DNA of 64,000 nt from an uncultured Gammaproteobacteria bacterium (GTDB lineage Bacteria > Pseudomonadota > Gammaproteobacteria > Steroidobacterales > Foliamicaceae): contig OX639965.1 of the NCBI GenBank assembly GCA_951828235.1, forward strand, positions 3,050,443-3,114,442, read 5' to 3'. Below, piece by piece: positions 54,361 through 62,118 of this stretch. Position 1 is the stretch's first letter. Every line of letters begins with the position of its first letter. The notes under the pieces are model-generated. The model saw nothing but the letters and a program-made list of their open reading frames with translations. It made no database searches and was not told the origin of the DNA. The translations under genes were made by a program, and so were the position numbers.

Positions 54361-54500
54361 CCGGCAACAAGCGCAACCGCTATCGCCTTTCTCTTGCATC
54401 AGCGGACGTTCCCTCACACGCCACGCTCATCCAGGAACTCGCTACACTAGCCTTGGATCGCCGCGCCAAGAAACAGGCACAGTTTCTTGACAGTGTGTAA
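54348..54500 (+). CDS. Small hypothetical ORF overlapping the PIN toxin end
   Basis: A 50-residue basic protein, MEYVAGNKRNRYRLSLASADVP..., ending KKQAQFLDSV. The frame is also open upstream into the toxin gene, so the start is uncertain. Composition (Arg/Lys-rich, helical) would fit a fragment of a DNA-binding protein or of a decayed antitoxin. No family is recognised and no good ribosome binding site is seen. The other bases from 54501 to 54651 hold no visible gene. Confidence 0.3.
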   Translation: MEYVAGNKRNRYRLSLASADVPSHATLIQELATLALDRRAKKQAQFLDSV

Positions 54501-54651
54501 CTGAACTACCGGTTAACCGCCATGCCGCCCACGCCGTAATCGTGAACTGGCGGCTCAAGAAATGCTTGAGGAACACACTGCAATTAATCAAGGGCTCTTA
54601 CGGGACTGTGCTACGATGCTTTCTCACACGCGGCATGCAGGAGGCAGCGCC

Positions 54652-54885
54652 ATGACCAATGAATTGATCGCCATTCTCGCGACAGGTGTCGCGCTTCTCG
54701 GAAGCATTGGGGCCGTGTGGTTCAGTATGCAGAGAGAAATCGGCGGCGTGCGCTCCGAAGTCAGTGACGTGCGCTCGGAGATGGCCGGGCTCAACAGCCG
54801 CGTGGGCCGGATTGAGGGCATATTGTCCGTAGTCGTGGCGAGCCGCACCCCTCTTGCGGAGAATCCCGCAAGCGAAACCGGATAA
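54652..54885 (+). CDS. Small membrane protein with coiled-coil tail
   Basis: A 77-residue protein: one membrane helix (ELIAILATGVALLGSIGAVWF), then MQREIGGVRSEVSDVRSEMAGLNSRVGRIEG, a heptad coiled coil, and a short tail. AGGAGGC precedes the ATG at 54652. Such TM-plus-coiled-coil proteins are common near TA loci, but the role is unknown. Not part of the TA modules by sequence. Confidence 0.65.
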   Translation: MTNELIAILATGVALLGSIGAVWFSMQREIGGVRSEVSDVRSEMAGLNSRVGRIEGILSVVVASRTPLAENPASETG

Positions 54886-54890
54886 GCTGG

Positions 54891-55021
54891 CCGAACGAAC
54901 ACATTCGCATAAGCGGCGCGCATGTTTGCGCTCAATTTGCACGCGAATTCCTGCATCCGCTGCGGATACCGGTTTTCTCGCCACTACCGCGATAAAGGGC
55001 CCGGCAAGCACGCTCCTCCAA
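54891..55021 (-). pseudogene. Fossil of a vapBC module (promoter plus vapC start, vapB body lost)
   Basis: Bases 54891-54958 match 52491-52558 (the vapB end and vapC start of module 1) at 58 of 68 positions, and 54958-55019 resemble the module 1 promoter at 52783-52844. The bulk of vapB is missing between the two. Minus-strand reading still gives DAGIRVQIERKHARR (VapB tail) and MRAAYANVFVR (VapC start) before breaking up. It cannot make either protein. The remaining bases to 55224 hold no gene except the mazEF promoter. Confidence 0.72.
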
Positions 55022-55169
55022 TCCTGCACCCGAGCAGGGAGGAAGAAACAACACCTGGTTTCATGTATGACTCAGCTATTGTGGTCGGCATGCTCGAAGA
55101 GCAAGGGAACGGGGTTTGCCCACCAGCCGGAATCCCGAGCGGGCCGCCGCGACGGGCCGCCGTGGCGGC

Positions 55170-55197
55170 TTGACGGCGTATCTACATCGGATACACT
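55170..55197 (+). promoter_or_regulatory. Probable mazEF promoter and operator
   Basis: TTGACG (55170-55175) and TACACT (55192-55197) with 16 bases between them fit -35 and -10 boxes 28 bases upstream of the mazE start. An inverted repeat GTATC (55178-55182) / GATAC (55190-55194) lies in the spacer and could bind the MazE-MazF complex. Prediction from sequence only. Confidence 0.45.
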
Positions 55198-55224
55198 ACA
55201 GGCGGTCATTTGCGGAGCACGAAT

Positions 55225-55485
55225 ATGCAGGTTCGCACCGAAATCAAGAAATGGGGTAACAGTCTGGCCCTGAGGGTTTCGGGACTAATGGCGACAGTGC
55301 CCAATTTCAGCGCCGGCGACCCGGTGACCGTGGACGTGAGCGAGCGCGGACTGGTAGTCAAACCCGTGAACCGGCGCAGAGAGACACTCATTTACACCGA
55401 GAGCGAGTTGCTCGCCGGCCTGACTCCTGAAACGGCACACGCTGATGAACTGGCTCGTCTCACGGATCTTGAATTCGGCGACTAG
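55225..55485 (+). CDS. mazE: MazE/PemI-type antitoxin
   Basis: An 86-residue antitoxin of the AbrB-fold type: TEIKKWGNSLALRVSG and PVTVDVSERGLVVKPVN make the DNA-binding domain, and the acidic tail LTPETAHADELARLTDLEFGD should wrap the toxin. The ATG at 55225 was chosen over an upstream start (55210) since it begins at the conserved strand. The toxin gene follows after 11 bases. Confidence 0.87.
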   Translation: MQVRTEIKKWGNSLALRVSGLMATVPNFSAGDPVTVDVSERGLVVKPVNRRRETLIYTESELLAGLTPETAHADELARLTDLEFGD

Positions 55486-55496
55486 CGAACCGTGCA

Positions 55497-55859
55497 ATGG
55501 TCGCCCAATCGTACTTGCCTGACCGGCGCGACATAGTCTGGCTGGATTTTGAACCGGCAAAAGGACGGGAAATAGGGAAATACCGTCCGGCCATTGTTCT
55601 CAGCAGCAAGGACTACAATCAACAAACCGGTCTACTGATCTGCTGCCCAATCAGCACCAGCATCCGAGGCGGCGCTACGGAGGTTGCCTTGCCGGGACTG
55701 GAGCAACCATCCGTCGTTGTAGCCAGCCTGGTGCAGACTCTTTCGTGGAGGGATCGGAAGGTCAGGAAGATATTGCGCGCCCCAATAAACACGTACCGCG
55801 AAGTCCTGCTTCGGCTGTTACCCCTTATCGGAGCGTCGGAAGTTCTACAAAGCACCTGA
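55497..55859 (+). CDS. mazF: MazF/PemK-type endoribonuclease toxin
   Basis: A 120-residue MazF/PemK toxin that cleaves mRNA. RRDIVWLDFEPAKGREIGKYRPAIVLS is the hallmark N-terminus, with the catalytic Arg in KYRPAIV; LLICCPISTS supplies the conserved T/S. The C-terminus VLLRLLPLIG is normal. It pairs with MazE upstream. Its start is 11 bases after mazE. Confidence 0.9.
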   Translation: MVAQSYLPDRRDIVWLDFEPAKGREIGKYRPAIVLSSKDYNQQTGLLICCPISTSIRGGATEVALPGLEQPSVVVASLVQTLSWRDRKVRKILRAPINTYREVLLRLLPLIGASEVLQST

Positions 55860-55890
55860 CCGCTACATCCAGCCGTGACCAGCATAATTC

Positions 55891-56000
55891 GCCGATGCAC
55901 TGATAGCAGCCACGTCCATCGATCTCGGCCTTACGCTGATCACCGCCAATGTCCGGCACTACGATTTCCTTAGCTGCATTTCTCTAAGTCACTACCGGCC
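55891..56000 (+). pseudogene. Detached 3' fragment of the module 3 PIN toxin gene
   Basis: 110 bases identical to 54199-54308 except at 4 positions (constant offset 1692). They encode ADALIAATSIDLGLTLITANVRHYDFL, the last acidic segments of the PIN domain. The first ~90 codons and the antitoxin are absent, so no toxin can be made. The near identity marks a recent duplication. Confidence 0.85.
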
Positions 56001-56031
56001 CTGAGGAAGAATTCTTGTAATCTCAAAGAGA

Positions 56032-56349
56032 CTACCCGAGCGCCTTTTCCTTGAGATAGCGGTTGATGGTCAGGCCTCGCGAGGCGGACCTTGCAGCCAG
56101 CAGTTTGTGTTCTTCCGGGCTGACGCGCAAGGTAATCCGGCCGGAGTACTCCCTGGTCGAGACTTCCGGCACATCCTTCACCCAGTCGGGATCGTCCAGC
56201 AGATCCTCGATGATCGCCTCCAATTTGCCCGCGACTTCCGCTCGCGTTTCGCCGTGGCAGCATTGTCCAACCAGGGGATAGGCACTGCCTATATAGCAAC
56301 CATCCCCGTCACTCCACTCAATCAAGGCGCTGTAATGCTTCGTGTCCAT
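56032..56349 (-). CDS. hicB: HicB-family antitoxin without HicA
   Basis: A 105-residue HicB-like protein: the partial RNase H-fold part SALIEWSDGDGCYIGSAYP and GQCCHGETRAEVAGKLEAIIED, then an RHH tail RITLRVSPEEHKLLAARSASRGLTINRYL. HicA is normally encoded just upstream, but 56350-56491 only shows a short open frame without recognisable HicA. It may be an orphan antitoxin or regulator left after HicA loss. Flanked by the PIN fragment and the SIR2 gene. Confidence 0.85.
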   Translation of the reverse strand: MDTKHYSALIEWSDGDGCYIGSAYPLVGQCCHGETRAEVAGKLEAIIEDLLDDPDWVKDVPEVSTREYSGRITLRVSPEEHKLLAARSASRGLTINRYLKEKALG

Positions 56350-56491
56350 GAGTGAACCTCTTATCGCTATAACTGTTTCATGACCTGCTTTTCCTGATAG
56401 GGTTTGGCGTCATCGCCATCCTTGCCCGACATGACAAGTTGCAACTCCTTCCTCCGGTCGAGGCAGCGCAACGCAAAACTGTTAGGTGGTC

Positions 56492-57661
56492 TCAAGTTTG
56501 ACGAGGAGAAATGATTGCCGCAATTTCCGCCGTATCAACATCTTCAAATCGTTTCTCGATCATTGAGATTGAGCCCTTGTTCTTCCATTCATCCCAATGC
56601 TTGATTATTGCGCCGCGCGCACTAGCCACGAGGTCGTCTGGATCATGGTGAATGATTACAAACCTTCGCCCTTCCCTGCCGAAACACCAGTCAATTATCT
56701 CGCTGTTGATACCCTTGTCTCCGAATCCGTAGCCGCAAATGATCATTGTGCTGGCTTCGCGAAGAGTGGACCGAAAGCGATGGTGAAGTTCACGAAATAG
56801 CCCCGAACTGTAGTCCGAAATCTTGTTGAACGTGCCGATCAACATCAGCGGCCCTTCTTCCGCATACTGTGCGCTGCCACCCAAAACTAGACGCTGCGGA
56901 TAACAATCCAAAGGAACACGCCTGATCTTGTCGTCAAGATAGCGATACCAGTTCACAGAGCCATGGAGCTTCAGGAATGGGATCGTTTCACTTCCAGAAA
57001 ACTCGTCGTTCCATTGCGGAATTTCTTCGTGCTCCAAGAATCCGTCGGCGAGCTTCACACCTTTAGTCTTGAGAAAGGTTTCGACGTGAGTGTCATGACA
57101 AAGCGTAGAAACGCTGGTGATGTTGACCAACTTGCAGACATACTGAATGATCCCTAACTGACGTGTGGAGCCTTCCGCCGGGCTGTGAGATAAGAGGCTT
57201 TGCGAGACTATGTCTTGAATGTACTTACATGTTTCTCGAAGTAGCTTGCCGACATCGTCTGGAATGTCCGGTTCGTTAGCTTCCTTGACATCCTGGTTTC
57301 TTTCATTCGCTGCGCTGATCAACGGCGAAATGTCCGCTTGCAACTCGTTTACGAACACGCGAATGGCCGGATTGTCTACTTCGCCCAATAACTCATCCGA
57401 CGCTTGACGAGCCAAGTAGTAAATGTCCTCGTAGTTGGATGATCTCCCGGCGTGCGCCGAGAAGTAGCGCTCCGACTCAGCATATAGTCGTCTCACCATG
57501 CTTCTGGCAAGCAGCACTACCCCGGAGAGCGGTTCAACGCCATCAGAGAAATAGTAAGAACCATTGGTGTGTTTCGTAATTTCCCGACCGGACAAGATCC
57601 TATCTGTAATCTCTTTTGTAGATGGAAAGCCGGCCGCTACGGACGAACCAGCTCCCAACAA
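56492..57661 (-). CDS. SIR2-domain protein (defence-associated type)
   Basis: A SIR2-like NAD-dependent enzyme, about 389 residues from the first usable codon. GAGSSVAAGFPS is the NAD loop, LCHDTHVE and LKLHGSVNW (catalytic His) follow, and GYGFGDKGINSEI ends the fold, as in SIR2_2 proteins of anti-phage systems. The start is odd: TTG at 57661 falls inside the first beta-strand (VAVLLGAGSS), and the frame stays open to 57745 without ATG, GTG or TTG, so the 5' end may be altered or begin at a rare codon. The gene is AT-richer than its flanks. NADase function is inferred. Confidence 0.8.
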   Translation of the reverse strand: MLGAGSSVAAGFPSTKEITDRILSGREITKHTNGSYYFSDGVEPLSGVVLLARSMVRRLYAESERYFSAHAGRSSNYEDIYYLARQASDELLGEVDNPAIRVFVNELQADISPLISAANERNQDVKEANEPDIPDDVGKLLRETCKYIQDIVSQSLLSHSPAEGSTRQLGIIQYVCKLVNITSVSTLCHDTHVETFLKTKGVKLADGFLEHEEIPQWNDEFSGSETIPFLKLHGSVNWYRYLDDKIRRVPLDCYPQRLVLGGSAQYAEEGPLMLIGTFNKISDYSSGLFRELHHRFRSTLREASTMIICGYGFGDKGINSEIIDWCFGREGRRFVIIHHDPDDLVASARGAIIKHWDEWKNKGSISMIEKRFEDVDTAEIAAIISPRQT

Positions 57662-57772
57662 AACCGCGACTCCGGCACGGTCCTCTGAAGAACATTTTGA
57701 AACCGGTCGCGCTACGACTCTTCCCCTTCTTGCTCTTGCCGCCCGCTAAGTTTCCTGGGGCGCGGCAGGATG

Positions 57773-57889
57773 CTATTCGCAGGCATTCTCATTTACACGC
57801 AGATACTCGGCAAGGAACTCATCCATGTACCCTCGCGCATGGCCCAAAATGGATTCTCCGAGCGACTTTGCCGAAGAGGATTTCCCCAT
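57773..57889 (-). CDS. Small ORF upstream of the SIR2 gene
   Basis: A 38-residue ORF, MGKSSSAKSLGESILGHARG... ending LRVNENACE, with GGAAGGG before the ATG at 57889; the frame is open to 57955 (60 residues). It lies 112 bases before the SIR2 start on the same strand. No family is recognised. It might be a short companion or part of the leader region. The remaining gap between 57889 and 58081 shows nothing else. Confidence 0.35.
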   Translation of the reverse strand: MGKSSSAKSLGESILGHARGYMDEFLAEYLRVNENACE

Positions 57890-58081
57890 ATTCGCCCTTC
57901 CCCAAGTCGATGCAAACCTAAGAGCGCAAAGTAGAATGGGAACAGTACTCGTCATGGTGTTCTCAAGGGCTTGGATATTCTTACCGGTCCCTCGACCGAA
58001 AGAATTTCTCCGATTTCAGTCCATTAGCGGGTACCGGTAAGCTGCCTGCGCGAAGAGTAACAAGCAACCCTCAGCTTGCAA

Positions 58082-58134
58082 CGAAGGCCGGGATGCCCTC
58101 GTGCGCTCAGTGGAGGGCGGGACGCCCTCGCTCC
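58082..58134. repeat. Dispersed palindromic repeat, tandem copy pair
   Basis: The exact core GGAGGGCGGGACGCC lies at 58112-58126, with stem GAGGGC (58113-58118) / GCCCTC (58124-58129). A related unit, GGCCGGGATGCCCTCGTGC, precedes it (about 58086-58104). It sits between the SIR2 region and the end of hyuB, 11 bases from its stop, and could end transcription. The same core occurs inside cusB and after the aldehyde dehydrogenase gene. Confidence 0.6.
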
Positions 58135-58139
58135 CAGGG

Positions 58140-60020
58140 TTACGCGGCGGAGCTGAACCAGGTCGGGAATTCGGGCGCTGCAGGCGCCGGAAGTCCGGTC
58201 TCGTCCTCGCAGCGAGCCTTGAGTTCCTCGGTGGTGCCTCCGAAGTCGAACAGCAGCGTGTCGCCACGCTCTGCGGCCATCTCACTGCGCAGCTTCTCGG
58301 TCGCTGCCTCGTCCACTTCGCCTTCCTCGTTGCTCACTACGCCGTAGCGGCGCGCGCCGTCAACCGTTACCAGTCCGGCGGCAACATCGAAGCCCACCTG
58401 CTCGGCCGGCCGCTTGAGCGGGTCGCCCCAGCCGCCTCCGCCCCAGGTGTCGAAGTACAGGAGGTCGCCCGGTTCCACCTTGATCCGGTCGCACTTCGAC
58501 TGCAGCAGTTCCTCGCTGCCATCGGTGCGATGCAGAATCTTCTGGCTGCGTTGTCCGGGAAGGCCGCCGTTAACGCCCCAGGGATAGGTGAGCCAGCGGT
58601 CATCGTGGATCGAGATCTCGCCCGGCTCCAGGAAGCGGTAGCCCACGCGCAGGGCGTTGCCACCCCGATGCTGGCCGGGGCCGCCACTGTCCGGCAGCGT
58701 CTCGTATATGTCGATCCGCAGCGGGAAGTAGCTCTCCAGGAACTCGTTGGGCACGTTGGTAAAGCTCGGCCACAGCGAATGGCCGTCTGGGCCGTCGCCG
58801 AAGGGCTTGCCGGGGATCCCGCCGAAGCCGATCTGGTAGAGCTGGTACCACTCGCCGTCGTCGCGCCGGTAACCCGAATACATGAAGTGCGGGCTGTCGG
58901 AGAAGCCCGCTGCGCACAGGAAGTCCGGATTGCCCTGCCCCAGCAGTCCGCCCAGCACGTCAAAGATGCGCCCCAGCGCATGGGTGCGGCATGACAGCGC
59001 CGCCGGGAACCTTGGCTTGAGCAAGGTGCCCTCGGGGATACGAACTTCCATGAGGTCATAGAACCCGTCGTTGAACATGATCTGCGGATCGAAGACCATG
59101 ATCATGTACACGCCGGCGAACATCTTGAACATTTCCTCGTTCAGGTAGAAGTTCACCGAGCCGATGGATTGCGGATCGGTGCCCTCGAAGTCGAAGATCA
59201 CCTTCTCGCCTTCACGCCACATCGCGCACTTGATCTTGTACGGCCCCATGCCGAGCCCGTCGTCGCAGATGAAGTCCTCGAAATACTGCTTCGTTTCCGG
59301 CACCGTCATGTTGATCAACGTGCCCATGGCGCGCTTGTTGCGATCCAGCAGTTCTTCCAGCGCGGAGTAATAGACGTCGTCGCCGAAACGCTCCGCCATC
59401 TCCAGCACACGCTTCTCCGCGGTGCGGATGGCGGCCACGATGGCGTTGAAGTCGCTGCGGTTCCAGTGCGGCAGCCGGCAGTTGTGAAGAATCAGCCGCA
59501 GCACGTCTTCCTGAAGCTCGTCGTCCTTGTAAATCTTGACCGGGGGCACGCGAACGCCCTCCTCGAAGATCTCCCGGGCGTCGGTCGGCAGGCTGCCGGG
59601 CACCTTGCCGCCGATGTCGGTCATGTGGCCGAACATCGAGGCGTAGGCGATCAGGCGCCCGTCCTTGTAGATCGGCCGCAGCAGCAGCCAGTCGTTGGCA
59701 TGACTTACGGCCCCGTTGCAGGCATAGGGGTCCGTGGTGAGGAACATGTCGCCTTCCTCAATGGTCCCGTCGTAGGCCTCCTTGAAGCCGTGAATGAAAC
59801 TGCCGAACTGTCCCACGACCATCTTGCCGTCGAGGTTGGCGATCATGGGAAACTCGTCGTGCTGCTCACGGATTCCGGGCGACATGGCGGTGCGGAACAG
59901 CACCGCGTCCATCTCCCAGCGCGCGTTGAGCATCGCGTTTTCGATAATATCCAGCGTAATGGGGTCCAGTTCCACGCGGTTGTAGGGGCGTGGACGGCTT
60001 TCTATGATTTGTGCAGGCAT
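58140..60020 (-). CDS. Hydantoinase B/oxoprolinase family protein (HyuB-like)
   Basis: A 626-residue HyuB-type subunit (also acetone carboxylase alpha-like). N-terminal VELDPITLDIIENAMLNA with EFPMIANLDGKMVVGQF, then FLTTDPYACNGAVSHAND and SLPTDAREIFEEG, and the C-terminal WGGGGWGDPLKRPAE are family landmarks. With HyuA it forms an ATP-dependent enzyme on cyclic amides or related ketone/acid substrates. It follows hyuA by 14 bases. Substrate not predictable; hydantoin, oxoproline and acetone all fit the family. Confidence 0.9.
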   Translation of the reverse strand: MPAQIIESRPRPYNRVELDPITLDIIENAMLNARWEMDAVLFRTAMSPGIREQHDEFPMIANLDGKMVVGQFGSFIHGFKEAYDGTIEEGDMFLTTDPYACNGAVSHANDWLLLRPIYKDGRLIAYASMFGHMTDIGGKVPGSLPTDAREIFEEGVRVPPVKIYKDDELQEDVLRLILHNCRLPHWNRSDFNAIVAAIRTAEKRVLEMAERFGDDVYYSALEELLDRNKRAMGTLINMTVPETKQYFEDFICDDGLGMGPYKIKCAMWREGEKVIFDFEGTDPQSIGSVNFYLNEEMFKMFAGVYMIMVFDPQIMFNDGFYDLMEVRIPEGTLLKPRFPAALSCRTHALGRIFDVLGGLLGQGNPDFLCAAGFSDSPHFMYSGYRRDDGEWYQLYQIGFGGIPGKPFGDGPDGHSLWPSFTNVPNEFLESYFPLRIDIYETLPDSGGPGQHRGGNALRVGYRFLEPGEISIHDDRWLTYPWGVNGGLPGQRSQKILHRTDGSEELLQSKCDRIKVEPGDLLYFDTWGGGGWGDPLKRPAEQVGFDVAAGLVTVDGARRYGVVSNEEGEVDEAATEKLRSEMAAERGDTLLFDFGGTTEELKARCEDETGLPAPAAPEFPTWFSSAA

Positions 60021-60034
60021 TGGGTAGCTCCCGT

Positions 60035-62092
60035 TCAGGAATTCGATGGCGTGATAAGGATGTTGCCGTAGTCGTCCACCTGCCCCACGTGACCGGGGAG
60101 AATCAGGGTGGTCGAATCCATCTCCAGCACGATGGCCGGGCCGGTAACAACGTTTCCGGCTTTCAGCTTGGAGCGGTCATACAGCATTGCTTCCTGCATT
60201 CCGCCATCCACGTAGATTTCATGCGAGACCATCTCGGCGGCCGCCGGACTGGCATCCCCCCCGGCAACCTTCAGAGCGCGCACCATGGTGGGCTTGCCCT
60301 CGGCCACGGCGCGCAGGTTGACGAGTTCCTTGTCTTCCGGCAGCGCAAAGGTGAACAACTGCTCGTGCATCCGGTCGAACTGATCGCCGATGGCGGCCAG
60401 CCCCTGAGCACGCAGATCGTCCAGCTCGAAATCGACGGTCAGCAGCAGACCCTGGCCGTGATAGCGGATGTCCGCCTGGTAGCTCAATGTCTGATCGGCG
60501 CTGGGGATGCCTTCCTGGTCCAGGGCCTCCGAAGCCTGATTTGCCAGGTCGGCAAAGATCTCCACCGCTTCTTCAGCCTTGGTGCGACCGAAGCGCTTGA
60601 TGAAGGTGCGGGACGATTCGTTGCGTACCCGCGTGGTGGCGTCGCCGTAGGCGCACAGCACGCCGGGTCCCGGCGGAATGATCACCGGCCAGGAACTCAT
60701 CAGTTTGCCCAGCGCGTTGGCATGCAAAGGCCCGGCTCCGCCGAAGGCGATCAGCGCGAATTCGCGCGGGTCGTGGCCCTGTTCCACGGACACCAGGCGC
60801 AACGCGCCGTACATGTTCTCGTTGACCAGGCTGACGATGCCGGAGGCCGCTTCCATGAGCGATAGGCCCAGGGCATCGGCAATGGTCTGCACGGCGGCTT
60901 CGGCCTTGGCTCGTTCCAGTTTCATGTCGCCGCCCAGACGTACCTCCGAAGGCAGGTAGCCGAGCACCACGTTGGCGTCGGTCACGGTCGGCGCTTCGCC
61001 GCCCTTGCCGTATGCGGCAGGCCCCGGGTCGGCGCCGGCGCTTTGCGGGCCGACGCGCAGCGCGCCGGTCAGTTCCGGGACGTGGGCAATGGAGCCGCCC
61101 CCGGCTCCGACGGTACGCACGTCCACCGAGGACGCTCGAACGGTTACGTCGCCGACAGTGGTCTCGCGGCGTAATTGCGCCTGACCGTTCTGCACCAGCG
61201 CCACATCCGTGGATGTGCCGCCCATGTCGAAGGTGAGCAGGTTGTTGTGGTCGGCCTGTCCTGCAATCCAGATTGCGCCGGACACGCCGCCCGCCGGGCC
61301 GCTCATCAGAAGGTTGACCGGGTAGGCCTCCGCCGCTTCCGCCGAGGCCAGACCGCCGTCGGAACGCAGCACGTGCAGCTGCACGCCGCCCATGGTGTCG
61401 TTGAGTTGCTGCTCCAGGTTGCGCACGTAGGTGGCTACCTTGGGCCGCACATAGGAATTCGCAACGGTCGTGATGGTGCGCTCGTATTCCTGCATTTCCG
61501 GAACCACGTCCGAAGACAGGGACACCGGCACACCCGGCAGCATCCGCTCGGCAACCTCACGGACCTGCTGCTCGTGCGCCGTATTGGCGAAGGAATTGAT
61601 CAGCGAAACGGTCAGCGCTTCTACGCCTCGTCCGGCCAGCTTCCGCAGTTCCCCCTCCAGGGCTTCCTCGTTGAGCTCATGCACCACCGAACCGTCGGCG
61701 CCCACGCGCTCGTCCGCCTCGATGGTCAGCGCCAGCGGTGCAATCGGCAGGCTCTTGTTGTAGATCACCCATCCGCCCAGGCCGCCCGGAACGAAGGAAC
61801 GGGCGATCTGCAACACCTGCCGGTAACCTTTGGTAGTTACCAGGCCGACTCGCGCACCGGAGCCGGTCAGAATGGTGTTGGTGGCAACTGTCGTTCCGTG
61901 CATGACATGAGTAATGTCGCCCGGATCGACCCCCGCGTCGCCACAGACCCGGCTGATGCCGTTGGACACGCCGATCGACGAGTCCTCCGGCGTGCTGGGC
62001 ACTTTCGCGGTGTAGGTCTCCCCCGACTGCTCGTTTACCAGGAGCAGGTCGGTAAACGTACCGCCCACATCCACGCCTAAGCGAAAGCTCAT
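60035..62092 (-). CDS. Hydantoinase A/oxoprolinase family protein (HyuA-like)
   Basis: A 685-residue ATPase-fold subunit. LGVDVGGTFTDLLLVNEQ and THVMHGTTVATNTILTG mark the N-terminal ATP site; LTFDMGGTSTDVALV is the second phosphate site, with GAGGGSIAHV and DPGPAAYGKGG as Gly-rich elements. It pairs with HyuB downstream (14 bases) and follows the HMG-CoA lyase-like gene. It carries the ATP hydrolysis needed for the coupled reaction. Confidence 0.92.
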   Translation of the reverse strand: MSFRLGVDVGGTFTDLLLVNEQSGETYTAKVPSTPEDSSIGVSNGISRVCGDAGVDPGDITHVMHGTTVATNTILTGSGARVGLVTTKGYRQVLQIARSFVPGGLGGWVIYNKSLPIAPLALTIEADERVGADGSVVHELNEEALEGELRKLAGRGVEALTVSLINSFANTAHEQQVREVAERMLPGVPVSLSSDVVPEMQEYERTITTVANSYVRPKVATYVRNLEQQLNDTMGGVQLHVLRSDGGLASAEAAEAYPVNLLMSGPAGGVSGAIWIAGQADHNNLLTFDMGGTSTDVALVQNGQAQLRRETTVGDVTVRASSVDVRTVGAGGGSIAHVPELTGALRVGPQSAGADPGPAAYGKGGEAPTVTDANVVLGYLPSEVRLGGDMKLERAKAEAAVQTIADALGLSLMEAASGIVSLVNENMYGALRLVSVEQGHDPREFALIAFGGAGPLHANALGKLMSSWPVIIPPGPGVLCAYGDATTRVRNESSRTFIKRFGRTKAEEAVEIFADLANQASEALDQEGIPSADQTLSYQADIRYHGQGLLLTVDFELDDLRAQGLAAIGDQFDRMHEQLFTFALPEDKELVNLRAVAEGKPTMVRALKVAGGDASPAAAEMVSHEIYVDGGMQEAMLYDRSKLKAGNVVTGPAIVLEMDSTTLILPGHVGQVDDYGNILITPSNS

Positions 62093-62118
62093 GCTATTTC
62101 TCCGTTGTATACGTCAGA

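Noticed and set aside
56350..56491. HicA toxin upstream of hicB
   Set aside because: Only a short frame ending KPYQEKQVMKQL is open there; it lacks the HicA double-stranded RNA-binding pattern and its catalytic His region.
56492..57661. Thoeris system around the SIR2 protein
   Set aside because: No TIR-domain gene or SLOG domain is visible nearby, so only a general SIR2 defence role can be suggested.
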